DNA of 7,411 nucleotides from SCGC-AG-212-J23 sp035649175 (GCA_035649175.1 DASRKB010000076.1:1-7411), one strand, 5' to 3'; positions 1 to 7,236 are shown, counted from the stretch's first letter. The notes: generated by a model not told the origin, from the sequence alone. Made by a program: numbers and translations.

Positions 1-532
1 GCGGGTCGAAGTCGCGCCACGAGCCGTCGCGCCACTCGCCCTCGGCGCGGCCGACGTTACGCGCGTTGTGCCGGCGCAGGATGTCCACCGCGCGCCGCTC
101 GGTGCCCTGACGATCCACGTTTACCGCCACTAGCCGCCCGCCGCGCGGCTCCACGGGATGCTCTACGCTCGCCCGGCTCTTGCGGCCGCCGCGCACCCGC
201 GACATGCCGCCGGCGAACGAGCCGATGTAGGCGCCCAGGCCCGCGGCGAGGAAGAGCGCGACCAGGCCGTACTCGCCCGAGACGACCCATCCCGCGGCCG
301 CGCCGACGATCGCGCCGATCACCGCGCCGACGAGACCGCCGTAGCCCGCCTGCTGCGAGCCCTCGCTCGCGTGCGGCGAGTCGCCGCCCACCGGCGTCAT
401 GTCGTGCTGACCCGGCGGCCCGACGTAGAACGAGTCGACGTCCTTGTCCGTGAAGCCTTCCTTCGCGAGCGCCGCGAGTGCCCCGTCCGCGTCGACGCTC
501 CGGTCGAACCTTCCGCAGACGATCTTCGACAT
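1..532 (-). CDS. Glycine-zipper membrane protein, partial (runs off left edge)
   Basis: Reading leftwards from the ATG at 532-530 the frame stays open to the window edge (177 codons, no stop), so the C-terminus is missing. The N-terminus (MSKIVCGRFD, then an acidic stretch and FYVGPPGQHD near residues 35-44) looks like a small soluble domain. Residues about 64-110 form two Gly/Ala-rich hydrophobic segments full of GxxxG spacings, a glycine-zipper pattern typical of small inner-membrane or envelope proteins. A basic tail follows (RGGRKSR near 114-120), then a domain containing VAVNVDRQGTERRAVDILRR near 135-154. I recognise the general type, known as hypothetical stress-associated proteins in betaproteobacteria, but not a precise function. 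The start is supported by AAAAGGAG at 546-539 with 6-base spacing. The gene sits one base after the rpoN stop, so it is almost certainly co-transcribed and translationally coupled with rpoN. The coding call is firm; any role in stress or envelope maintenance is inference. Confidence 0.85.
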   Translation of the reverse strand, partial: MSKIVCGRFDRSVDADGALAALAKEGFTDKDVDSFYVGPPGQHDMTPVGGDSPHASEGSQQAGYGGLVGAVIGAIVGAAAGWVVSGEYGLVALFLAAGLGAYIGSFAGGMSRVRGGRKSRASVEHPVEPRGGRLVAVNVDRQGTERRAVDILRRHNARNVGRAEGEWRDGSWRDFDP

Positions 533-533
533 A

Positions 534-1904
534 TCACACTCCTTTTCGCATGTCCGCCCTGCGCACATCCACGCTCGGCATACGCATCAGGGCGCGGTAC
601 TTGGTGATGGTGCGCCGCGCGACCCGCAGCCCCTGCTGCGCGAGCAGTCTGGCGAGCTCCGCGTCGGACAGCGGCGAGCGCGGATCTTCCGCGGCGATGA
701 GCTCCTTCATGACGGCGCGCACCGCGGTCGCCGAGGCCGCGCCGCCGTTCTCGGTCGCGAGCCGGCGCGAGAAGAAATGCTTGAACTCGAACAGGCCGCG
801 CGGCGTCGCCATGTACTTGCTGTTGGTCACGCGGCACACGGTCGACTCGTGCAAGCCGAGCTCGCCGGCGATCAGCTTCAGCGTGAGCGGCTTCATGGCC
901 ACTTCGCCATACTCGAAGAAGCCGCGCTGGCGCGCCACGATCGCGTCGGCGACGCGCTGGATGGTGGCGAAGCGCTGCTCGATCGAGCGCAGCAGCCAGC
1001 GCGCCTCCTGGAGCTGGCGCGCGAGCGATTGGTGCGAGGCCCCCTTTGGGAGCGCGTCGGCGTAGACGCGGTTCAGGCGCACGCGCGGCAGCGAGGCCGG
1101 GTTGATGAGCGCCACCCAGCGCTCGCGCGATCTCTTGACGATGACGTCCGGGATCACGTAGCGCGCCTCGGTGGAGCCGAAGCGATGACCCGGTCGCGGG
1201 TCGAGCGTGCGAATGAGCGCGCGCGCCTTGTGCACCGCAGCCTCGTCACAACCGCAGGCATGCTGTAGCCGCGCCCACTCGCGGTTGGCGAGCAGGGCGA
1301 GATGCCCGCGCACGATCCTCAGCGCCACCTCCCGTCCCGCGCTCGAGGCGGGAAGCGCCTCGAGCTGCAACTGCAGGCATTCCTCCAGCGTGCGCGCCCC
1401 GACGCCTGCCGGGTCGAGGCTCTGCACGAGCTTCAGGGCGGCGAGGAAGTCCTCGGGGCGCACGTCGTGCTCCGGCGGCACGAGGCCGGCGAGCTCCTCG
1501 AAGCTCGCCTTGAGGTAGCCGTCGTCGTCTAGGCTGTCGATGATCATGGTGGCGAGCGCCCGGTCGCGCTCGCCCATCGGCGAGATCATGAGCTGCTCGC
1601 GCAGGTGCGCCTGTAGCGTGGGCTGCGACTCGGCCGTGCCGCCCCAGTCGTCCTGCTCGCGCTCGGCGGACGGCGCCGCCGCGGGCACGTCGTGCGCGAC
1701 GACGAACTCCTCGGCGCTCGCGCCCTCGCGCGACGCCGGCTCGGGCGCTTCCGGGTTCTCCTCGAGGAAGGGGTTCGACGCGAGTGCCTGGTCCATCTCC
1801 TGCGCGAACTCCATCGCCGACATCTGCAGGAGGCGCAGCGCCTGCTGCACCTGCGGGGTGAGAGTGAGATGCTGGCGCAGGCGTAACGCAATTGCGGGGC
1901 TCAT
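534..1904 (-). CDS. rpoN: RNA polymerase sigma-54 factor RpoN (probable second copy)
   Basis: Encodes a 456-residue sigma-54, slightly shorter than the 477 residues of E. coli RpoN. The protein directs RNA polymerase to -24/-12 promoters and needs an ATP-driven enhancer-binding activator. Visible parts: activator-responsive region I with the LTPQVQQALRLLQMS motif (about 1-50); an acidic, low-complexity region II (about 50-105); the core-binding domain with DDDGYL and LDPAGVGAR (about 125-290); the helix-turn-helix segment MKPLTLKLIAGELGLHESTV to NSKYMATPRG (about 337-370); and the C-terminal RpoN box ARRTITKYRA at 429-438 (textbook form ARRTVAKYRE). Residue 357 in the recognition segment is Cys (ESTVCRVT), where most family members have Ser. 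The start is supported by AAAGGAG four bases upstream. The gene is not flanked by lptB, hpf or ptsN; it is followed by a glycine-zipper gene and divergent from ligD, which suggests a paralogue rather than the housekeeping copy. A near-consensus sigma-54 promoter lies just upstream, implying self-regulation. Confidence 0.96.
   Translation of the reverse strand: MSPAIALRLRQHLTLTPQVQQALRLLQMSAMEFAQEMDQALASNPFLEENPEAPEPASREGASAEEFVVAHDVPAAAPSAEREQDDWGGTAESQPTLQAHLREQLMISPMGERDRALATMIIDSLDDDGYLKASFEELAGLVPPEHDVRPEDFLAALKLVQSLDPAGVGARTLEECLQLQLEALPASSAGREVALRIVRGHLALLANREWARLQHACGCDEAAVHKARALIRTLDPRPGHRFGSTEARYVIPDVIVKRSRERWVALINPASLPRVRLNRVYADALPKGASHQSLARQLQEARWLLRSIEQRFATIQRVADAIVARQRGFFEYGEVAMKPLTLKLIAGELGLHESTVCRVTNSKYMATPRGLFEFKHFFSRRLATENGGAASATAVRAVMKELIAAEDPRSPLSDAELARLLAQQGLRVARRTITKYRALMRMPSVDVRRADMRKGV
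539..546 (-). promoter_or_regulatory. Shine-Dalgarno of the glycine-zipper gene, embedded in the rpoN 3' end
   Basis: AAAAGGAG on the minus strand lies 6 bases before the ATG at 532-530 and is part of the last sense codons of rpoN (encoding RKGV). The rpoN TGA (536-534) and the next ATG are separated by one T. Ribosomes ending rpoN are thus placed directly over the next start, the arrangement expected for translational coupling. Confidence 0.8.
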
Positions 1905-1908
1905 GAAT

Positions 1909-1915
1909 CTCCTTT
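1909..1915 (-). promoter_or_regulatory. Shine-Dalgarno of rpoN
   Basis: AAAGGAG on the minus strand, four bases before the ATG at 1904-1902. It fixes the rpoN start and fits inside the very short leader predicted from the upstream -24/-12 promoter (transcription start near 1918). Confidence 0.8.
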
Positions 1916-1928
1916 CGCCCCGGCTTTC

Positions 1929-1944
1929 TGCAAGGCCTATGCCA
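1929..1944 (-). promoter_or_regulatory. Sigma-54 (-24/-12) promoter of rpoN
   Basis: Minus-strand TGGCATAGGCCTTGCA. Against the family consensus TGGCAC-N5-TTGCW it matches 10 of 11 defined positions (only the C of CAC is T). The invariant GG (1943-1942) and GC (1931-1930) are exactly ten bases apart. Placing -12 on the GC gives a start near 1918, about 14 bases before the rpoN ATG and just upstream of its AAAGGAG site. The motif and geometry are seen directly; that RpoN transcribes its own gene is inference. No convincing sigma-70 -35/-10 pair was seen nearby. Confidence 0.75.
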
Positions 1945-1975
1945 GTGAGGCCCAGTCGGGCGAGCCCCTGCGTCG

Positions 1976-1989
1976 GGTGTAATCCTTGC
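1976..1989 (+). promoter_or_regulatory. Possible weak sigma-54 promoter of ligD
   Basis: Plus-strand GGTGTAATCCTTGC: GG at 1976-1977 and GC at 1988-1989, ten bases apart, with a full TTGC at -12, but none of the outer -24 bases match consensus. The predicted start near 2001 gives a leader of about 20 bases before the ligD ATG. On its own this is weak. It gains weight because the other three gene-upstream regions carry better versions in the same geometry. It lies 32 bases from the divergent rpoN promoter. Confidence 0.35.
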
Positions 1990-2020
1990 GTGCGTGGGTA
2001 TCTCTTACTAGCGTTCGACC

Positions 2021-4372
2021 ATGGGCCTGCAGAAGTACCGGGAAATACGCGATTTCTCGCGCACGCCAGAGCCGCGCGGGAGGCTCCCCGGACGGAGGAA
2101 GGGGTCCCTGAGGTTCTACGTGCAGCGCCACGCCGCGCGGCGCCTGCACTACGACTTCCGCCTCGAGCTCGACGGCGTGCTGAAGAGCTGGGCGGTGCCC
2201 AAAGGTCCGAGCCTCGACCCCTCGGAGCGGCGCCTCGCGGTGCAAACCGAGGATCACCCGCTCGACTACGGCGAGTTCGAGGGGGTGATCCCCGAGAAGC
2301 AGTACGGCGCGGGCGACGTGCTGCTCTGGGACCGCGGGGAGTGGACCCCCGAGGATCCCGATCCGCGTGAGGCGCTGCGCCGCGGCCGCCTGCACTTCGC
2401 GCTGGAGGGCCAGAAGCTGCACGGCCGCTGGGTGCTCGCGAAAACCAAGGGCGACTGGCTGCTCATCAAGCGCAGGGACGACGAGGCGAGGCCGGACTTC
2501 GACGTCACCGCAGAGCGGCCCGAGAGCGTGAAGCGCCCGCCCAAGCGCGCGAAGCGCGCGGCGAAGGCGGCGCTGCCGCGGTTCGTCACGCCGCAGCTCG
2601 CAACCCTGCTTGCCGCGCCGCCCGCCTCGGGCAAGTGGCTCTACGAGGTGAAGCACGACGGCTATCGAATGCTTGCGCGGATCGATCCCGATGGTGTTCG
2701 TTTGTATACAAGAAGCGGCAAGGACTGGACGGCGAAGCTCCCGCATCTGCGCGAGAGCGTCGAGGCGCTCAAGCTCGAGAACACCTGGCTCGACGGCGAG
2801 ATCGTGGTGCTCGGTCCCGAGGGCCGCGCGAGCTTCCAGCGACTGCAGAACGCCTTCGAAGCCGGCGCCGACGCGCAGATCGTCTACTACGTCTTCGACG
2901 CGCCCTTTCTCGATGGGAAGGACCTGACGCGCCTTCCCCTCGCGGAGAGGAAGGAGCGCCTGCGCAACGCCCTGAAGCCCTCCGCATCCGTGCGCTTCAG
3001 CGAGCACCTCGAAGGCGAGGCGAAGGACATCCTAGGAGAGGCGTGCAAGCTCGGCCTCGAGGGCCTGATCGGCAAGCAGGCGGACGCGGTGTACACGGCG
3101 GGGCGCACGCGCACATGGATCAAGCTGAAGTGCCGCTCGCGGCAGGACTTCGTGATCGGGGGCTACACGCCGCCCAAAGGCTCGCGCAGCGGATTCGGGG
3201 CGCTCCTCGTCGGCACCTACGATGCGAAGGGGAAGCTGCGCTTCGCGGGCAAGGTCGGCAGCGGCTTCGATGAGCCCCTGCTGAAGACGCTGCTGCAGCG
3301 CTTCGCGCCGCTCAAGCGCGCGGAGGCGCCCTTCGAGAGCCCGCCGCGCGAGAGGGCCGTCCAGTGGCTGCGCCCCTCGCTCGTGTGCGAGGTGGCGTAC
3401 GCGGAGAAGACCGACGATGGCATCCTGCGCCAGGCATCGTTCGTGGGGCTGCGCGAGGACATCGCGGCAAAACAGGTGGGCGAGGAGAAGCCCTTGCCCC
3501 AGCTGGTCATCACTCACCCGGAGCGCCTGGTCTGGCCCTCGCTCGGGATCCGGAAGATCGATCTCGTGCATTATCTCGAGGCGGTGGGCGAGTGGTTCCT
3601 GCCGCACCTCGCAAGCCGGCCGCTCACGCTGGTGCGCTGCCCCGACGGCGCGGAGGCGAAGTGCTTCTATCAGCGCCACCTCGGCATGGGCGCGAGCCCG
3701 GGCGAGCTCAAGCAGTTCAGGCGCGAGCGCTCCTCCAAGGGCTACTACCTGTACCTCGACTCGATCGCGGGGATTCTCAGCGCCGCGCAGAACGGCGCGG
3801 TCGAGTTCCATACCTGGGGCGCGCGCGTGCCCGACGTGCGCCATCCCGACCGCATCACCATGGACCTGGATCCCGGGCCGGGCATCGCGTGGCACGAGCT
3901 CGTCGAGGCGACGCGCTGGACGCGCACGCTGCTCGAGAAGCTCGGGCTCGAGTGCTTCCTGAAGACGACCGGCGGCAAGGGCCTGCATGTGGTCGTGCCG
4001 ATCGCGCCCGCGCGCGAATGGGACGAGGTGAAGCAGTTCACCCGCGAGATCGCCGAGTTCCTGGTGCGCGCGCGGCCCGATCTCTTCGTCGCAAAGATGA
4101 CCAAGAGCCGGCGCCACAAGCGGATCTTCGTCGACTACCTGCGCAACGCCGAGACCGCGAGCGCCATCGCCGCCTTCTCGCCTCGCGCGCGGCCCGGCGC
4201 GGGCGTCTCCACGCCGCTTTCCTGGGACGAGCTCGGCACGAAGGACCTGCGCGAGAAGTTCACCGTCAAGACCGTGCCCGCGCGACTCAGGCGACTGCGC
4301 GAGGATCCGTGGAAGACGTACGCGGCGACGAAGCAGTCCATCACCGCCGCGATGCGGAAGTCCCTGCGATGA
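2021..4372 (+). CDS. ligD: Multifunctional ATP-dependent DNA ligase LigD (PE-LIG-POL)
   Basis: A 783-residue bacterial non-homologous end-joining enzyme, normally a partner of Ku, that trims, extends and seals double-strand breaks. The N-terminal 3'-phosphoesterase domain (about 29-160) keeps the metal and phosphate ligands H37, H43, D45, R47, K61, R71, H79 and Y83, at a constant offset of five from the P. aeruginosa enzyme as I recall it. A basic Lys/Arg-rich linker (about 160-195) leads to the adenylating ligase domain: catalytic K211 in VKHDG, then RSGKDW, LDGEIVVL, LEGLIGK and WIKLKC, followed by an OB-fold part (GFGALLVGTYD, GKVGSGF). The C-terminal primase/polymerase domain (about 495-783) has DLDPG with D615 and D617, TTGGKGLH (649-656) and FVDYLRN with D705, so all three activities look intact. 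Domain order is that of Pseudomonas, not of mycobacteria. No clear Shine-Dalgarno precedes the ATG. No ku gene is in the window. It diverges from rpoN and may have a weak -24/-12 promoter. Confidence 0.97.
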   Translation: MGLQKYREIRDFSRTPEPRGRLPGRRKGSLRFYVQRHAARRLHYDFRLELDGVLKSWAVPKGPSLDPSERRLAVQTEDHPLDYGEFEGVIPEKQYGAGDVLLWDRGEWTPEDPDPREALRRGRLHFALEGQKLHGRWVLAKTKGDWLLIKRRDDEARPDFDVTAERPESVKRPPKRAKRAAKAALPRFVTPQLATLLAAPPASGKWLYEVKHDGYRMLARIDPDGVRLYTRSGKDWTAKLPHLRESVEALKLENTWLDGEIVVLGPEGRASFQRLQNAFEAGADAQIVYYVFDAPFLDGKDLTRLPLAERKERLRNALKPSASVRFSEHLEGEAKDILGEACKLGLEGLIGKQADAVYTAGRTRTWIKLKCRSRQDFVIGGYTPPKGSRSGFGALLVGTYDAKGKLRFAGKVGSGFDEPLLKTLLQRFAPLKRAEAPFESPPRERAVQWLRPSLVCEVAYAEKTDDGILRQASFVGLREDIAAKQVGEEKPLPQLVITHPERLVWPSLGIRKIDLVHYLEAVGEWFLPHLASRPLTLVRCPDGAEAKCFYQRHLGMGASPGELKQFRRERSSKGYYLYLDSIAGILSAAQNGAVEFHTWGARVPDVRHPDRITMDLDPGPGIAWHELVEATRWTRTLLEKLGLECFLKTTGGKGLHVVVPIAPAREWDEVKQFTREIAEFLVRARPDLFVAKMTKSRRHKRIFVDYLRNAETASAIAAFSPRARPGAGVSTPLSWDELGTKDLREKFTVKTVPARLRRLREDPWKTYAATKQSITAAMRKSLR

Positions 4373-4451
4373 GTTAGAGGCGGAGAAAGCGACGCCTTCA
4401 GGCGACGCTCGCGGGCTGCGTCGTGGTGAAAGTTGCCTCTGAGGACGGTGC
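4373..4451 (+). promoter_or_regulatory. Repeat-bearing region upstream of the response-regulator promoter (possible activator site)
   Basis: This stretch between ligD and the -24/-12 element at 4452 holds GCGACGC at 4389-4395 and again at 4402-4408, followed by the inverted arm GCGTCG at 4418-4423. The CGACGC/GCGTCG pair is a perfect 6-bp inverted repeat around a 9-base centre. A small palindrome CCTCTGAGG lies at 4436-4444, and AGAGGC at 4376-4381 pairs with GCCTCT at 4435-4440. Sigma-54 activators bind upstream repeats of this kind, so one of these may be the activator's own site. No run of T follows any stem, so a ligD terminator is not evident. Confidence 0.3.
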
Positions 4452-4467
4452 TGGTACGCAAGTTGCG
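4452..4467 (+). promoter_or_regulatory. Sigma-54 (-24/-12) promoter of the response-regulator gene
   Basis: Plus-strand TGGTACGCAAGTTGCG. It matches the -24 box TGGCACG at six of seven positions and has a full TTGC at -12. GG (4453-4454) and GC (4465-4466) are exactly ten bases apart. The predicted start near 4478 leaves a leader of about 46 bases before the ATG at 4524. It also argues against the upstream GTG at 4467 as start codon, because that triplet would lie inside the promoter. Confidence 0.65.
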
Positions 4468-4523
4468 TGCCGTGGTCCGGATACTGGAGAACTTACAACC
4501 GCGAGGCTGGCCTTACTTTTCCT

Positions 4524-5906
<1,383 letters not shown>

Positions 5907-5949
5907 AAGTTGCTCTTTGGTTCCTGCCAATTCCTATTCCGGAGAAACC

Positions 5950-6201
5950 ATGGAAACACCCGCTTCCACTTCCAAGCAGCAGGTCGATCGCCTCAGCCAA
6001 GGCGCGCACCAGGCCGTCGACCGCGCGGCGCAGGCCGCCTCGTCCGCCGCCGACCGCGTGAGCGAGAAGTACGAGGAGCTCTACGCCATGTCCGAGGACT
6101 GGGTCGAAACGGGCCGCGAGTACGTGCGCGAGCACCCGGTCGCCGCAGTCGGCATGGCGCTCGCCGCCGGCTGGCTGCTCGGTATGATCCTGCGCCGCTA
6201 G
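5950..6201 (+). CDS. DUF883 / YqjD-ElaB-like tail-anchored membrane protein
   Basis: An 83-residue protein with the layout of the YqjD/ElaB/YgaM family. An N-terminal amphipathic helical part of about 60 residues, rich in Ala, Gln, Arg and Glu (QVDRLSQGAHQAVDRAAQ), is followed by one C-terminal membrane segment starting at REHPVAAVGMALAAGWLLGM (about 60-79) and ending in basic RR. In E. coli, YqjD is an inner-membrane protein that binds ribosomes in stationary phase; whether this one does is inference. The ATG at 5950 is preceded by GGAG with 5-base spacing. A longer reading from the TTG at 5917 is less likely because it lacks such a site and would begin upstream of the predicted transcript start. 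It is the first gene of a tight three-gene run and carries a sigma-54-like promoter. Confidence 0.9.
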   Translation: METPASTSKQQVDRLSQGAHQAVDRAAQAASSAADRVSEKYEELYAMSEDWVETGREYVREHPVAAVGMALAAGWLLGMILRR

Positions 6202-6206
6202 GCGCG

Positions 6207-6605
6207 ATGGCCGCCACTGCGCCGATCCGCGCGCCGCGGCGCTCCGGCGGGCTCGCCGATCTGCTCGGCCGGCTTGCCGGGGACACGCGCGAGCTGGTGA
6301 CCGACTACGCGCTGCTCGCCGCGCTCGACGCGCGCCGCGCCGCGATCCGCCTGGCGCTGCTGCTGGGCGCGGTGCTGGTCGCGGCGGTGCTCCTGGTGAC
6401 GGCGTGGATGGCGCTCGTCGCGGGCGGCATCGTCTACCTGCTCGGGCAGGGCGCCTCGTGGATCACCGCGCTCGCGGTGGCCGCGCTCATCAACCTCGCC
6501 GGGGCCGCGGCGCTCGCCTTCTGGTCGCGCCGGCTCGTCGTGGAGGTGCCGTTCACCGCGCTCGTGCGCCAGCTGCGCGCCAAGGCTCCGCAGGAGCCTT
6601 CGTAG
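6207..6605 (+). CDS. YqjE-like / holin-superfamily III membrane protein
   Basis: A 132-residue protein with a basic cytoplasmic N-terminus (RAPRRSGG), an amphipathic stretch containing LADLLGRLAGDTRELVTDY (16-34), and two strongly hydrophobic helices at about 48-77 and 85-106, followed by a basic C-terminal tail. This is the shape of YqjE and of the small proteins often labelled phage holin family in bacterial genomes. Such labels come from fold similarity and do not imply a prophage; no phage gene is nearby. The ATG lies 5 bases after the stop of the DUF883 gene, and no strong ribosome binding site is seen, so translation is probably coupled. Gene order (YqjD-like, then YqjE-like) is the same as in the E. 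coli yqjDEK operon. Molecular function is not known. Confidence 0.85.
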   Translation: MAATAPIRAPRRSGGLADLLGRLAGDTRELVTDYALLAALDARRAAIRLALLLGAVLVAAVLLVTAWMALVAGGIVYLLGQGASWITALAVAALINLAGAAALAFWSRRLVVEVPFTALVRQLRAKAPQEPS

Positions 6606-6628
6606 ACCCCTTCCGAAGGAGCCCAGAC

Positions 6629-7018
6629 ATGAAGACCCCGCTCAAGCCCAGCCTCGATGACGAGATCTACGAGGTCGAGGAGCGCATCGCCCGCCGCCGC
6701 AGCGAGCTGCCGCGCGTCGCGCGCGCCACCCGGCAGACCGCCCTGCACGCGCTCGCTTCGCCTGCGGGCCTCGCGACGGCCGCCGCGATCGGATTCTTCG
6801 CCGGCGGCGGGCTGCGCCGCCGCCCGCAGCGCAAGGCGTACGTCGAGCGCCGCAAGAGCGCCCAGGGCTCGAAGGGCGCGATGCTGGGCAGTCTGCTGAT
6901 GAGCGGCGTCGCCACGCTCCTGCGCTCGCAGTTCGGCTCGCCCGCCGGCATGGCGCAGGCGCTGCTCTCGAAGGTGAGATCGTCGCCGCACGGCGACGGG
7001 CGCTCTGTAGCCAGATAG
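6629..7018 (+). CDS. Small basic protein in the YqjK position (hypothetical)
   Basis: A 129-residue protein, third gene of the yqjDE-like run. Residues 1-40 form a charged helix (DDEIYEVEERIARRRSELPR), followed by a short Ala/Gly-rich hydrophobic stretch (about 42-62, ALASPAGLATAAAIGFFAGG), a very basic patch (GLRRRPQRKAYVERRK, 61-76) and a second weakly hydrophobic segment (84-98, MLGSLLMSGVATLLR). E. coli yqjK, at the same place in its operon, also encodes a small protein with an N-terminal charged helix and a hydrophobic segment, but I see no clear residue-level match, so the link is positional. The start is supported by GAAGGAG at 6615-6621 with 7-base spacing. The gap to the previous stop is 23 bases with no terminator, so it is very likely co-transcribed. 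Confidence 0.82.
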   Translation: MKTPLKPSLDDEIYEVEERIARRRSELPRVARATRQTALHALASPAGLATAAAIGFFAGGGLRRRPQRKAYVERRKSAQGSKGAMLGSLLMSGVATLLRSQFGSPAGMAQALLSKVRSSPHGDGRSVAR

Positions 7019-7047
7019 CCGATAGAAATTCGCCGTTGGCGCCGATA

Positions 7048-7071
7048 GGCTTGCATCTGTCGATGCAAGCC
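7048..7071. repeat. Perfect 9-bp inverted repeat (hairpin) after the operon
   Basis: GGCTTGCAT (7048-7056) and ATGCAAGCC (7063-7071) are exact reverse complements around the loop CTGTCG. The hairpin lies 30 bases after the stop of the third operon gene. No T-run follows on either strand, so it is not a standard intrinsic terminator. It could protect the mRNA 3' end, act as a protein-binding palindrome, or control the next short ORF, whose ATG at 7063 is the first base of the right arm. Confidence 0.6.
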
Positions 7072-7236
7072 GGCTCGCCGCCTTTCCCCCTGCTCGCGCG
7101 CATCGCGAGCGTTACCTACGGCCTCGTTGCGCTGCTCGCGGCGCTCGCCCTCTGGGGCTGGGTGCTCGATGTCGCCTGGCTGCGCGATCTCGGCGCACAG
7201 GCCGCGCCGACGCCGTTGCATTCTGGTTTAGTTTGA
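7063..7236 (+). pseudogene. Probable 5' stub of a membrane sensor gene, broken at a composition boundary
   Basis: Fifty-seven residues starting at the ATG at 7063 (a TTG at 7036 is an alternative). After a short polar start there is one membrane helix, IASVTYGLVALLAALALWGW (about 12-31), followed by VLDVAWLRDLG. This resembles the first transmembrane segment of large membrane-anchored sensors (PAS histidine kinases or diguanylate cyclases), where a GW-LD-L pattern leads into a second helix. Here the frame stops after PTPLHSGLV, just where GC content falls. No good ribosome binding site is seen, and the start lies in a hairpin. I read it as the severed front of a longer gene. A genuine small single-pass membrane protein is the alternative, and the sensor assignment is a pattern impression only. 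Confidence 0.45.

Noticed and set aside
3484..3497. GG-N8-TTGC pattern (GGAGAAGCCCTTGC) on the plus strand
   Set aside because: It lies inside the ligD coding sequence, has no other -24 matches and no gene start follows. It shows that the minimal motif does occur by chance.
3032..4117. Long open frame on the minus strand opposite ligD, and others opposite the regulator and rpoN genes
   Set aside because: Their products are Arg/Ala/Gly-rich with no domain pattern, as expected of shadow frames in GC-rich DNA; the opposite strands encode clear families.
4389..4423. Intrinsic terminator after ligD
   Set aside because: The stem is only 6 bp with a 9-base loop and no T-run follows; it fits a protein-binding repeat better.
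4424..4436. TGGTGAAAGTTGC, resembling a -24/-12 element
   Set aside because: GG and GC are eight bases apart instead of ten, which sigma-54 does not tolerate; the element at 4452 has the right spacing.
4467..4523. N-terminal extension of the response regulator from the GTG at 4467
   Set aside because: The GTG falls inside the -12 element and the extra 19 residues have no receiver-domain character; the fold starts at the ATG at 4524.
6207..6605. Prophage lysis gene (holin)
   Set aside because: The two-helix shape resembles holin-superfamily proteins, but no endolysin, spanin or other phage gene is nearby and the context is a yqjD-like operon.
7037..7055. TGGCGC followed by TTGCA near the hairpin, resembling a sigma-54 promoter
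   Set aside because: GG and GC are 13 bases apart, so the geometry is wrong.
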